Source of the DNA: Halobacteriales archaeon SW_9_67_24
Lineage (GTDB): Archaea; Halobacteriota; Halobacteria; Halobacteriales; Halococcaceae
Length of the DNA stretch: 6,444 nucleotides
Direction: 5' to 3'
Assembly (NCBI GenBank): GCA_003022685.1
Contig: PXSV01000041.1
Location: 618 to 7,061 of the forward strand
The position numbers and the translations under genes were made by a program. The notes under the pieces were generated by a model. That model was not told the DNA's origin and did no database searches. It worked only from the letters and a program-made list of their open reading frames with translations. Positions within the stretch are counted from its first letter, which is position 1, and the number at the start of each line of letters is the position of its first letter. Shown here piece by piece: positions 1 through 6,173 of the stretch.

Positions 1-1
1 G

Positions 2-1936
2 TTCGTCCCGATCAAGGTCGACCGCGAGGAACGGCCCGATCTCGACCGGCTCTACCAGACGATCTGCGGGATGGTCTCCGGCCAGGGCGGCTGGCCGCTG
101 TCGGTGTGGCTCACCCCCGACGGACGACCGTTCTACGTCGGCACGTACTTCCCGCGAGAAGCGAAGCGAGGCCAACCGGGCTTCCTCGATCTGCTCGACT
201 CCATCGCCGAGTCGTGGCAGAACGATCGCGAGGACATCGAGGGTCGTGCCGACCAGTGGGCAAGTGCGATGGCCGGCGAACTGGAGGCGACGCCCGAACA
301 GCCAGGCGACCCGCCAGGCAGCGATCTGCTCGAAACCGCCGCCCAGCAGGCGGTCGAGAGCGCCGACCGCGAGCACGGCGGGTTCGGCCGCGGTCAGAAG
401 TTCCCCCAGACCGGCCGGCTCCACCTCCTCGTGCGAGCCGCCGAACGAACGGGTCGAGAAGTCTTCGACGAGGTCGCCCGCGAGGCGCTCGACGCGATGG
501 CCGATGGCGGACTCCGCGATCACGTCGGTGGCGGCTTCCACCGGTACACCACCGACCGCGAGTGGACGGTCCCTCACTTCGAGAAGATGCTCTACGACAA
601 CGCCGAACTCACGCGGGCGTTTCTTTCAGGGTACCGCCGGACGGGCACTGAGCGCTACGCCGAGGTCGCCCGCGAGACCCTCGGGTTCGTTGAACGCGAA
701 CTCCGTCACCCCGACGGCGGCTTTTTCAGCACGCTCGACGCCCAGAGCGAGGGCGAGTCCGGCGAACGCGAGGAAGGCGCGTTCTACGTCTGGACGCCTT
801 CGGAGATCCACGACACGGTCGACGACGAGTTCGCGGCCGACCTGTTCTGCGAGCGTTACGGCGTCACCGAGGAGGGGAACTTCGAGGACGGAAAAACGGT
901 GTTGACGCTGAGCGCCGAAATCGAGACTCTCGCCGACGACCACGACACCACCGTCGAGGCGGTCGAGGCGGAGCTCGAACGCGCCCGCGAGGCGGTGTTC
1001 GCGGCGCGCGCAGAACGCGAACGGCCGGCGCGCGACGAGAAGATCCTCGCCGGCTGGAACGGCCTGATGATCTCGGCGTTCGCCGAAGCCGGCCTCACGC
1101 TCGACGCACGCTTCGCCGACACCGCCGTCACGGCGCTCGATTTCGTCCGCGAGCACCTCTGGAACGACGAAGAAAAGCGGCTCCAGAGACGGTACAAAGA
1201 GGGGGACGTGAAGATCGAGGGGTATCTCGAGGATTACGCCTTCCTCGCGCGCGGCGCGCTCAACTGCTACGAGGCGACCGGCGATGTCGACCACCTCGCG
1301 TTCGCGCTCGATCTCGGGCGAGCGATCGAGGCGGAGTTCTGGGACGATGGGGAGGAGACGCTCTACTTCACCCCGCAGACTGGAGAATCCCTCGTCGCGC
1401 GGCCCCAAGAACTCGACGACCAGTCGACGCCCTCCAGCACCGGGGTAGCAGTCGACGTCCTGCTCGCGCTCGATCACTTCGCCGACGACGATCGCTTCGA
1501 GGCGATTGCCACGGCGACGCTCGAAACCCACGCCGAGACCGTCGAATCCGGCCCGCTCCGGCGCGCGTCGCTCGCGCTCGCGGCCGACCGTCACGCCGCC
1601 GGGTCGCTCGAATGGACGGTCGTGGCCGACGCGCTCCCCAAAGCCTGGCACGAGCGGATCGGCCGACGCTATCTCCCGCGTCGGCTGCTCGCCCGACGAC
1701 CGCCTGGCGACGAGAAACTCGCCGCGTGGTGCGACCGACTCGGGCTCGACGAGCCGCCGGCAATCTGGACCGATCGGGACCAGCGCGACGGCGAGCCGAC
1801 GGCGTACGTCTGTCGATCGTTCACCTGTTCGCCACCGCAGACCGAGGTCGAGGAGGCGCTATCGTGGGTGGAGCGGCTCGCACCGGGGTCGGGGGCCGAT
1901 CCGGAGTCGACCGCCGCGAACGACGGCTCGACTTAG
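2..1936 (+). CDS. DUF255 / YyaL-family thioredoxin-domain protein, N-terminus outside the window
   Basis: The reading frame is open from base 2 to a TAG at 1934-1936 and gives 644 visible residues. The ATG at 71 is internal, because the residues before it already match the family. In visible numbering, the end of the thioredoxin-like DUF255 domain is at about 1-51, with FVPIKVDREERPDLD, GGWPLSVWLTPDG and GTYFP. The rest resembles an alpha/alpha barrel: HVGGGFHRY (174), HFEKMLYDN (192), DEKILAGWNGL (345) and YLEDYAF. Near the end is CRSFTC (Cys604, Cys609) followed by Pro-Pro, a family hallmark. Family members are about 700 residues or more, so perhaps 70-90 residues are missing to the left, including the usual CHWCHVM-type motif. 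The family (bacterial YyaL, animal SPATA20) combines a thioredoxin fold with a sugar-epimerase-like barrel and has no settled reaction. The protein is probably cytoplasmic. Its stop codon overlaps that of the convergent thioredoxin gene. Family assignment is secure; function is not. Confidence 0.93.
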   Translation, partial: FVPIKVDREERPDLDRLYQTICGMVSGQGGWPLSVWLTPDGRPFYVGTYFPREAKRGQPGFLDLLDSIAESWQNDREDIEGRADQWASAMAGELEATPEQPGDPPGSDLLETAAQQAVESADREHGGFGRGQKFPQTGRLHLLVRAAERTGREVFDEVAREALDAMADGGLRDHVGGGFHRYTTDREWTVPHFEKMLYDNAELTRAFLSGYRRTGTERYAEVARETLGFVERELRHPDGGFFSTLDAQSEGESGEREEGAFYVWTPSEIHDTVDDEFAADLFCERYGVTEEGNFEDGKTVLTLSAEIETLADDHDTTVEAVEAELERAREAVFAARAERERPARDEKILAGWNGLMISAFAEAGLTLDARFADTAVTALDFVREHLWNDEEKRLQRRYKEGDVKIEGYLEDYAFLARGALNCYEATGDVDHLAFALDLGRAIEAEFWDDGEETLYFTPQTGESLVARPQELDDQSTPSSTGVAVDVLLALDHFADDDRFEAIATATLETHAETVESGPLRRASLALAADRHAAGSLEWTVVADALPKAWHERIGRRYLPRRLLARRPPGDEKLAAWCDRLGLDEPPAIWTDRDQRDGEPTAYVCRSFTCSPPQTEVEEALSWVERLAPGSGADPESTAANDGST

Positions 1937-2310
1937 TTCGTCGGCTCAGGCGCGTCGAGCTGTTCGGCGAGATGGACGATCGGCGGTTGGGGTTCGTCCT
2001 CGACGAACCGTGCGACTTCCTCGCCGTCACGCTCGATGACGATCGTCGGGATGTACTCGATGTCGTACTCCGCCACTAGCTCGCCCTGCTTGTCCTGGTC
2101 GAGCGCGTACTCCTCGATCCGCTCCTCGGGAACGTCGGCTTCGTCGAGCGCCGCCGCGAAATCCGGGAGGATCGCCCGGCAGTCCTTGCACCAGTCACCG
2201 GCCCAGACCCGAACGGTGAGTTCGTCCGCGTGTTCGGCGACGGCATCGATCGCGTCCTCGTAGCCCGCGGGGTTCCAGACCGGGTTCGGCGACATCGTTT
2301 CGAGGCTCAT
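1933..2310 (-). CDS. small thioredoxin-family protein with CKDC motif
   Basis: The protein has 125 residues with a thioredoxin fold. The redox motif is in WAGDWCKDC (Cys41 and Cys44), in place of the classical WCGPC, and the cis-proline lies in YIPT (Pro88). VIERDGEEVARFV matches the usual central strand pair. There is no signal peptide, so it should act in the cytoplasm as a dithiol oxidoreductase; the partner is unknown. CKDC is unlike the canonical CGPC of general thioredoxins, so a specialised client is plausible (inference). The start at 2310 fits a weak TATA-like element about 26 bases upstream. A second Met at residue 6 is an alternative start. The TAA stop overlaps the TAG of the convergent DUF255 gene by two bases. 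The gene is divergent from cysK, and both promoters flank a 33-base imperfect palindrome that could allow shared control. Confidence 0.9.
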   Translation of the reverse strand: MSLETMSPNPVWNPAGYEDAIDAVAEHADELTVRVWAGDWCKDCRAILPDFAAALDEADVPEERIEEYALDQDKQGELVAEYDIEYIPTIVIERDGEEVARFVEDEPQPPIVHLAEQLDAPEPTN

Positions 2311-2331
2311 GAGTGGTGTTCGGTACCGTCG

Positions 2332-2340
2332 CGTTTAGCT
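2332..2340 (-). promoter_or_regulatory. weak TATA-like element for the thioredoxin gene
   Basis: Read on the minus strand this is AGCTAAACG, centred about 26 bases before the ATG at 2310, the spacing expected for a leaderless haloarchaeal transcript. The match to an A/T-rich box is weak. It overlaps the left arm of the palindrome at 2336-2368. Confidence 0.4.
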
Positions 2341-2368
2341 TGCCCGCATCCTCCGGATGGACAAGCTA
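2336..2368. repeat. imperfect palindrome in the thioredoxin/cysK divergent promoter region
   Basis: The outer arms TAGCTTG (2336-2342) and CAAGCTA (2362-2368) are perfect complements. The inner arms CATCC (2347-2351) and GGATG (2355-2359) also pair, around a TCC centre. Between outer and inner arms lie 4 bases on the left (CCCG) and 2 on the right (GA). The left arm overlaps the likely TATA element of the thioredoxin gene. The right arm ends about 30 bases before the cysK TATA-like element. The position suits a dimeric regulator acting on both genes, but no regulator is identified. Confidence 0.55.
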
Positions 2369-2398
2369 GCGGAGTAGTGATCCACGGCCCGTCATCGG

Positions 2399-2405
2399 TT
2401 TAGGG
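2399..2405 (+). promoter_or_regulatory. TATA-like element for cysK
   Basis: TTTAGGG is centred about 26 bases before the cysK ATG at 2428. There is no purine-rich ribosome-binding site between them, consistent with a leaderless transcript and supporting this ATG as the start. Confidence 0.5.
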
Positions 2406-2427
2406 CCTGGTTCCGTACTCGCAGGCA

Positions 2428-3399
2428 ATGAACGACAGCATCCTCGACGCCATCGGTTCGCCCCTCGTCCAGGTCGGTTCGCCCGAAGGCGCGACCGTGG
2501 CTGCGAAGATCGAATCGAAGAACCCCGGCGGGTCGGCGAAGGACCGCCCCGCGACGGCAATGGTCGAGGCCGCCGAGCGCGAGGGCGTGCTGGAGCCAGG
2601 CGATCGCCTTGTCGAGCCGACGAGCGGCAACACCGGGATCGGTCTCGCGGTGGTCGCGGCGGCGAAGGGGTACGACCTCACGGTCGTCATGCCCGCCTCG
2701 AAATCGGCAGAACGGCGGCAGGTCATGGCGGCGTACGGTGCAAACCTCGAACTCGTCGACGGCGAGATCGAGCGCGCGAAGGAACGTGCCGACGAACTCG
2801 AAAACGAGGGAATGGTCCAGCTCCGCCAGTTCGAGAACCCGGCGAACGTCCGCGCACACTACGAGACGACCGCCGTAGAGATTCTCGATCAGGTCGGCGA
2901 TCGGACCATCGATGCGCTCGTCGCCACGGTCGGGACCGGCGGGACGCTCACCGGGATCGGGGGCCGACTCCGCGAGGAGCACCCCGAGATGGACGTCGTC
3001 GCGGTCGAGCCCGAGACGAACGCCGTGCTCTCGACCGGCGAGGCGGGCGCGGACGAGTTCGAGGGGATGGGGCCCGGGTTCGTGAGCGACATCCTCGACA
3101 TCGATTCCATCGACACCATCGAAACCGTCGGGATCGAGGCCGCGGAAGCCGAGTGTCGCCGGCTCGCGCGCGAGGAGGGCATTCTGGTGGGCCAGTCGAG
3201 CGGTGCGGCGAACGTCGCCGCGCAGCGGGTCGCCGAGCAGCTCGCGCGACCCGAGCTCGACTGTCCGCCTGCCTCCGCAGAACTCCGGGCCGACGGGAGC
3301 GGAGCGGCCGCCACCGAGTACGACGACTGCCCGCTGGTCGTCACCGTCTTTCCCGATAGCGGCGAGCGCTACCTCTCGACCGGGCTGTTCGACGGGTGA
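2428..3399 (+). CDS. cysK: PLP-dependent cysteine synthase (O-acetylserine sulfhydrylase)
   Basis: The 323-residue protein is a fold-type II PLP enzyme of the cysteine synthase family. It joins O-acetylserine and sulfide to give cysteine and acetate in the cytoplasm. Visible motifs are: the PLP Schiff-base lysine in NPGGSAKDR (Lys38), the substrate loop PTSGNTG (64-70), the PLP phosphate loop GTGGT (169-173), GQSSGA (255-260) and the C-terminal PDSGERYLST (309-318), typical of CysK. The length is close to the usual 300-330. One oddity is a stretch at about 274-301, before the last core strand, that looks longer than in compact CysK proteins; it carries two cysteines (Cys279 and Cys301). The gene is divergent from a thioredoxin gene, which makes biological sense because sulfide supply and thiol reduction are linked. 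A related beta-replacing enzyme using O-phosphoserine or serine is possible; sequence alone does not fix the acceptor. Upstream lie a TATA-like element at 2399 and a palindrome at 2336-2368. Confidence 0.93.
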   Translation: MNDSILDAIGSPLVQVGSPEGATVAAKIESKNPGGSAKDRPATAMVEAAEREGVLEPGDRLVEPTSGNTGIGLAVVAAAKGYDLTVVMPASKSAERRQVMAAYGANLELVDGEIERAKERADELENEGMVQLRQFENPANVRAHYETTAVEILDQVGDRTIDALVATVGTGGTLTGIGGRLREEHPEMDVVAVEPETNAVLSTGEAGADEFEGMGPGFVSDILDIDSIDTIETVGIEAAEAECRRLAREEGILVGQSSGAANVAAQRVAEQLARPELDCPPASAELRADGSGAAATEYDDCPLVVTVFPDSGERYLSTGLFDG

Positions 3400-3436
3400 T
3401 CGCTTGGCCGTCGCACGGGACCTCTCGGGTTCCCTC

Positions 3437-3518
3437 ATAGGGTCGGTTGGAAGTCCTTCCAGGATCGACCGCACGACGGCATGCGGTCGCACCGATAACC
3501 GCTTCCAACCGACCCTAT
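3437..3518. repeat. 82-base nested inverted repeat downstream of cysK
   Basis: The outer arms are 17 bases with no mismatch: ATAGGGTCGGTTGGAAG at 3437-3453 and its exact complement at 3502-3518. Inside is a second perfect hairpin, CGACCGCA (3466-3473) with TGCGGTCG (3482-3489), around an 8-base loop. It begins 37 bases after the cysK stop and ends 79 bases before the SdpI-like start. No T-run follows, so it does not look like a standard archaeal terminator. It could be a structured 3' RNA element, a protein-binding cruciform, or a very small non-autonomous element with terminal inverted repeats; I see no target-site duplication at its edges. The structure is plain in the sequence; its role is unknown. 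The rest of the 3400-3597 gap holds no supported gene. Confidence 0.85.
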
Positions 3519-3540
3519 CAGGCCCAGCCGAAGCCGGTAC

Positions 3541-3553
3541 CGAACGCCGTTCG
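3541..3553. repeat. short perfect palindrome upstream of the SdpI-like gene
   Basis: CGAACG and CGTTCG flank a single central C, 45-57 bases before the ATG at 3598 and just upstream of the TATA-like element. It could be an operator half-site pair, but a 6-bp arm in GC-rich DNA can arise by chance. Confidence 0.35.
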
Positions 3554-3563
3554 TGACGGGCTG

Positions 3564-3573
3564 AAAACTTATG
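3564..3573 (+). promoter_or_regulatory. TATA-like element for the SdpI-like gene
   Basis: AAAACTTATG stands out as A/T-rich in a GC-rich gap, centred about 29 bases before the ATG at 3598. A tandem 7-base repeat (CGTAACT twice, 3578-3591) lies between it and the start codon, around the expected transcription start. Confidence 0.5.
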
Positions 3574-3597
3574 CCAGCGTAACTCGTAACTCGGCGT

Positions 3598-4242
3598 ATG
3601 AGATACCGCCGTCCTCGGGCCGTCGGCGTCGTGGCGATCGTACTCGCCGGCCTCGCGAGCGTCGTCGTCTACCCGGAGCTCCCGGCGAGGATGGCGACCC
3701 ACTGGGGTGCGAGCGGCGAGGTCGACGGCACGATGTCACGGCTCGCGGGCGCGCTCTTCTTCCCGATGTTCAGCATCGGCATCTACGCGGTCTTGCTGGT
3801 CGCGCCGCGTCTCGACTCTGACAAACAGAACATCGAGTCGTTCCGGGGTGCATACGAGTGGTTCGCCGCCGGGATGATGTGGTTTCTGGGCTACGTCCAC
3901 GGACTCGTGTTGCTCTGGAACCTCGGCGTCCGTCCGCCGATCGGTGCCGCGCTCGCGCCGGGCCTCGCCGCGGTGCTCTATGCGAGTGGAGCTCTCGTCG
4001 AGCGCGCCGAGCCGAACTGGATCGCTGGCGTCCGCACCCCGTGGACGCTCGACGACGACACAGTGTGGGAGCGGACCAACCGCCGGGCCGCGCTCGCGCT
4101 GAAACTCGCCGGCGTGCTCGCGCTGGGTGGCCTCGCTTTCCCCGAGGTCGCCACCCTGTTCGTCGTCGTCCCCGTTCTGCTCGCCGCCGCCTACATCACC
4201 GTCTACTCGCTCGTCGCGTACCGACGCCAGCGGACGACATGA
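3598..4242 (+). CDS. SdpI-family (DUF1648) integral membrane protein
   Basis: The 214-residue protein has about six predicted membrane spans (roughly 8-24, 50-70, 86-107, 113-132, 165-181 and 184-206). The N-terminal DUF1648 signature YPELPARMATHWGASGEVDG (25-44) lies just after span 1. The C-terminal half carries the SdpI signature NWIAGVRTPWTLDDDTVWERTNR (140-162). Bacillus SdpI gives immunity to the SdpC toxin and sequesters the repressor SdpR. Archaeal members are common and their role is unclear. No SdpC-like toxin or ArsR-type SdpR repressor is visible beside this gene, so an immunity role is unsupported here. The ATG at 3598 fits the TATA-like element about 29 bases upstream, and the signature follows at a normal distance. 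It is followed by an 80-base convergent gap (4243-4322) in which I see no clear terminator. Confidence 0.9.
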   Translation: MRYRRPRAVGVVAIVLAGLASVVVYPELPARMATHWGASGEVDGTMSRLAGALFFPMFSIGIYAVLLVAPRLDSDKQNIESFRGAYEWFAAGMMWFLGYVHGLVLLWNLGVRPPIGAALAPGLAAVLYASGALVERAEPNWIAGVRTPWTLDDDTVWERTNRRAALALKLAGVLALGGLAFPEVATLFVVVPVLLAAAYITVYSLVAYRRQRTT

Positions 4243-4322
4243 GCGACGCGTATAGGGAGTACGGGAGGCCGTCGACCACGCCACGATCCGGCCTCGGCGG
4301 CGGTGGGAAATCCCGGTCGGGG

Positions 4323-4883
4323 CTACTCGACCGTAGCGACCAGCAGGAACGTCTCCGAGCGAGTGGCCTCGTGTTCGATCCCGAACCCGTGGTCGCGGAG
4401 CGCGTCCGCGGCCGCGTCGGCGGTGTACCGTTCGTCGAGCGGCGGGCCGTTCTCGCCGGTGCCGGTGGCCGTCCAGTCGACGATGGCGAGTCGCCCCGCA
4501 GGCCCGAGCGCCCGGCGGATCGCCGCGAGCGCGTCGTCGCTCGCGAACTCGTGGTAGGTCATCGTCGAGAACGCGGCGTCAATAGCATCGGTCTCGAACG
4601 GGAGGTCCTCGATGCCCGTCGTGACGAGTTCGACGTTCGCCGGAGCCCCTTTCTCTTGGTAGTACTCGTGCATCGCCTTCTGAACGTCGACGGCGTAGAC
4701 CTCGCCGGCATGCGGCGCGACGTCATCGGTGTAAAACCCCGTGCCGCTGCCGAGATCGGCGACAGTGTGCTCCGGCGACGGCGAGACCGCCCACAGCAGT
4801 TCTTCAGCCGAGAGGAACCGATAACGCCACGCCGTCTCCTCCAGCTTGTCGGCGTCGTCGACATCGAAGGTGTGATGCCCCAT
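4323..4883 (-). CDS. class I SAM-dependent methyltransferase (UbiE-like fold)
   Basis: The 186-residue protein begins MGHHTFDVDDADKLEE at an ATG two bases after the likely original stop (TGA, 4888-4886) of the upstream DUF302 gene. That placement and spacing make 4883 the natural start. The SAM-binding motif I is VADLGSGTG (41-49), the acidic end of strand 2 is in VYAVDVQ (Asp66), a DLPF motif is at 93-96, and the post-motif strand is GPAGRLAIVDW (127-137). The single Rossmann domain is complete, and the TMTYHEF segment takes the place of the usual motif IV-V region. The substrate cannot be read from the sequence; small molecules, quinone precursors and metals or metalloids are all conceivable. 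It probably formed a transcriptional unit with DUF302. The frame is also continuous with the damaged DUF302 frame, so part of its product may now carry a 124-residue N-terminal extension. Confidence 0.85.
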   Translation of the reverse strand: MGHHTFDVDDADKLEETAWRYRFLSAEELLWAVSPSPEHTVADLGSGTGFYTDDVAPHAGEVYAVDVQKAMHEYYQEKGAPANVELVTTGIEDLPFETDAIDAAFSTMTYHEFASDDALAAIRRALGPAGRLAIVDWTATGTGENGPPLDERYTADAAADALRDHGFGIEHEATRSETFLLVATVE

Positions 4884-4885
4884 CG

Positions 4886-5255
4886 TCACAGCGCCTCGAA
4901 CGCTTCGTCGGCGAGCTCGCATCGAGACGTGGTAGACGGTCTGCATACCGGGTTCTTCCTCCCAGACGACGACGTTACAGGGAAAGAGGCCACCCGTTCG
5001 GTTGTCGGTGGCGTCGAGCGTGCGGTCGGCGATCGCGGGGTTGCACGCACCCAGGACGTAGTACGGGTCGCGGTCGGCATCCACCTTCTCGTTGAGGAGC
5101 TCCGACGGCGAGAACTCGACGGGGATGCCGAAGCCCGCGTCGGTGAACACCCGCCGGACGTGTTCGACGGCCTCCTCGTGGCCCATCTCCAGCCTCGTCC
5201 GTTTCGTGCCGATGTCGTCTTCATCCAGTCGAGCCGGGTCGATTGGCAGCGTCAT
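4886..5255 (-). pseudogene. DUF302 domain protein gene with internal frameshifting deletion near its 3' end
   Basis: The frame from the ATG at 5255 gives a convincing DUF302 domain: the EFSPSELLNEKVD segment (47-59), YYVLGACNP (65-73) and LFPCNVVVWEE (90-100), then QTVYHVSM (105-112). From 4919 the frame turns into an Arg-rich run (RARRRSVRGAVT) unlike DUF302. In the next frame, ELADEAFEAL and a TGA at 4888-4886 look like the true C-terminus. From memory of haloarchaeal relatives, about 20 residues normally separate these two segments. A deletion of 3n+2 bases (perhaps 65 or 68) around 4910-4922 would explain the loss of sequence and frame. DUF302 proteins are small, of poorly known function, sometimes linked to metals or sulfur chemistry. 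A weak TATA-like AT stretch lies near 5281-5287. The domain is clear; whether the lesion is biological or a sequence error is open. Confidence 0.7.
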
Positions 5256-5406
5256 CCGTGTAGCGTACTGTGCCTCGCGCGAAAGTCGTTTCCCCGAGTG
5301 AACCGCGAGCCACCCGACACCGACTTCGGGCCCCCAGTCCGCCTGGGCTCCGCTTCATCGCCAAGCTGGCATCGACGGTCGTCGACGCGTTGCCGTTCTC
5401 CCCCAC

Positions 5407-5418
5407 GCCGAATTCGGC
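5407..5418. repeat. 12-base perfect palindrome upstream of the CinA-like gene
   Basis: GCCGAATTCGGC equals its own complement, with an A/T core. It lies about 33 bases before the TATA-like element of the CinA-like gene, within the 223-base divergent gap 5256-5478. It could be a regulator site. I see no coding sequence in that gap. Confidence 0.4.
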
Positions 5419-5449
5419 TGGGTGATTCCGTCGTCGGTCTACCTGCGGA

Positions 5450-5456
5450 CTTTTAT
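5450..5456 (+). promoter_or_regulatory. TATA-like element for the CinA-like gene
   Basis: CTTTTAT is centred about 26 bases before the ATG at 5479, the expected leaderless spacing. It supports 5479 rather than the in-frame ATG at 5422 as the start. Confidence 0.6.
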
Positions 5457-5478
5457 CACCCGCCACCCAACGCCGGCC

Positions 5479-6164
5479 ATGCGCGTTGGCCTGGTTTCGG
5501 TCGGCGACGAACTCCTCGCGGGCGACACCGTGAACACCTCGAGCGGTGCGTCGTGGTGCCGGACCGTGTCGAGACGATCGCGACGGTCGTCGACGAGCTC
5601 CACGACCGCTACGACGCCGTGCTCGTCACGGGCGGGCTCGGGCCGACCCACGACGACCTGACGATGGACGCCGTCGCACGCGTGTTCGATCGCGATCTCG
5701 AAGCGAGCGACGAGGCGATCGAGTGGCTCGCCGAGCACGGTGGCTACGAGCGCTCGGATCTCGCTGCCGGCACCGCCGACCTCCCGGCCGGCGCACGAGT
5801 GCTCCACAACGAGGCCGGGGTCGCGCCGGGCTGTGTGGTCGAGTCGGTGTACGTGTTTCCGGGGGTGCCCGACGAGATGCACGCGATGTTCGAGACGGTC
5901 GCGGGGGAGTTCGCGGGCACGATCTCCCACGTCGAGTGGGTCCGCGCCGCCGAGCCCGAGAGCGCGCTGCTCGATCGGATCGCCGCCGTCAGGGAGCGCT
6001 TCGACGTTACACTGGGGAGCTACCCGGGCGAGCACGTCCGACTCAAGATACAGAGCGACGACGCCGATCGGGCGACGGCGGCGGCCGCGTGGCTCCGCGA
6101 TCGTGTCGATGTGGCGGAGCCAGCGGACGAGGATCGAAAAACCGACGACGCTCCCCAGGAGTGA
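5479..6164 (+). pseudogene. CinA/MoaB-like molybdopterin-binding-domain protein gene with frameshifting deletion
   Basis: The start is clear: MRVGLVSVGDELLAGDTVNT (residues 1-20), the conserved N-terminus of the COG1058 family. After 5538 this frame gives nonsense and stops at 5661. From 5541, one frame over, the family resumes as ERCVVVPDRVETI, then VTGGLGPTHDDLTMDAVA, NEAGVAPG and FPGVPDEM, to a TGA at 6162-6164 (207 residues). The expected helix after NTN (roughly N-x-x-W-L-x-x-x-L-x-x-x-G-V-x-V) is missing, so about 16 codons plus one base (perhaps 49 bases) are gone. This is more than a one-base error. The family shares the fold of MoaB/MogA and of the N-terminal domain of CinA; the archaeal proteins are poorly characterised. 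As written the gene cannot give a full product, although GTG codons at 5553 and 5556 could in principle start a truncated one. TATA-like element at 5450. The gene is divergent from the damaged DUF302 gene. Confidence 0.8.
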
Positions 6165-6173
6165 TCGCCCGGG

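Larger units (their letters stand above)
4323..5255 (-). other. continuous 310-codon read-through frame joining DUF302 and methyltransferase
   Basis: Because of the lesion near 4920, the DUF302 frame runs without a stop through the intergenic junction into the methyltransferase frame, entering it at Met125. Automatic annotation would call one DUF302-methyltransferase fusion. The leftover out-of-frame DUF302 tail and its TGA two bases before the methyltransferase ATG argue that two genes were ancestral. The fused product may still be made. Confidence 0.6.

Noticed and set aside
626..1651. A 341-codon minus-strand open frame inside the DUF255 gene
   Set aside because: It is antisense to conserved motifs of the plus-strand protein and has no family resemblance.
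3437..3518. Intrinsic terminator or tRNA-like gene
   Set aside because: No T-run follows the stem, and there is no cloverleaf or TΨC-like sequence.
2392..3702. A 436-codon minus-strand open frame opposite cysK
   Set aside because: It is antisense to a clear cysK across its active-site motifs, has no recognisable domain and has shadow-frame composition.
3598..4242. Toxin-immunity system based on SdpI
   Set aside because: No SdpC-like toxin and no ArsR-type repressor gene is adjacent; SdpI-like proteins are widespread without such partners.
5221..5466. An 81-codon minus-strand frame in the DUF302/CinA gap
   Set aside because: No recognisable motif, overlap with the DUF302 start, and no promoter at a fitting distance.
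5536..5545. Programmed ribosomal frameshift in the CinA-like gene
   Set aside because: There is no slippery run or following structure, and a frameshift would not restore the missing helix.
3858..6164. A 768-codon plus-strand open frame
   Set aside because: Only the last 207 codons match a family (CinA-like). The rest is Arg-rich antisense reading of the SdpI, methyltransferase and DUF302 region, typical of spurious frames in GC-rich DNA.
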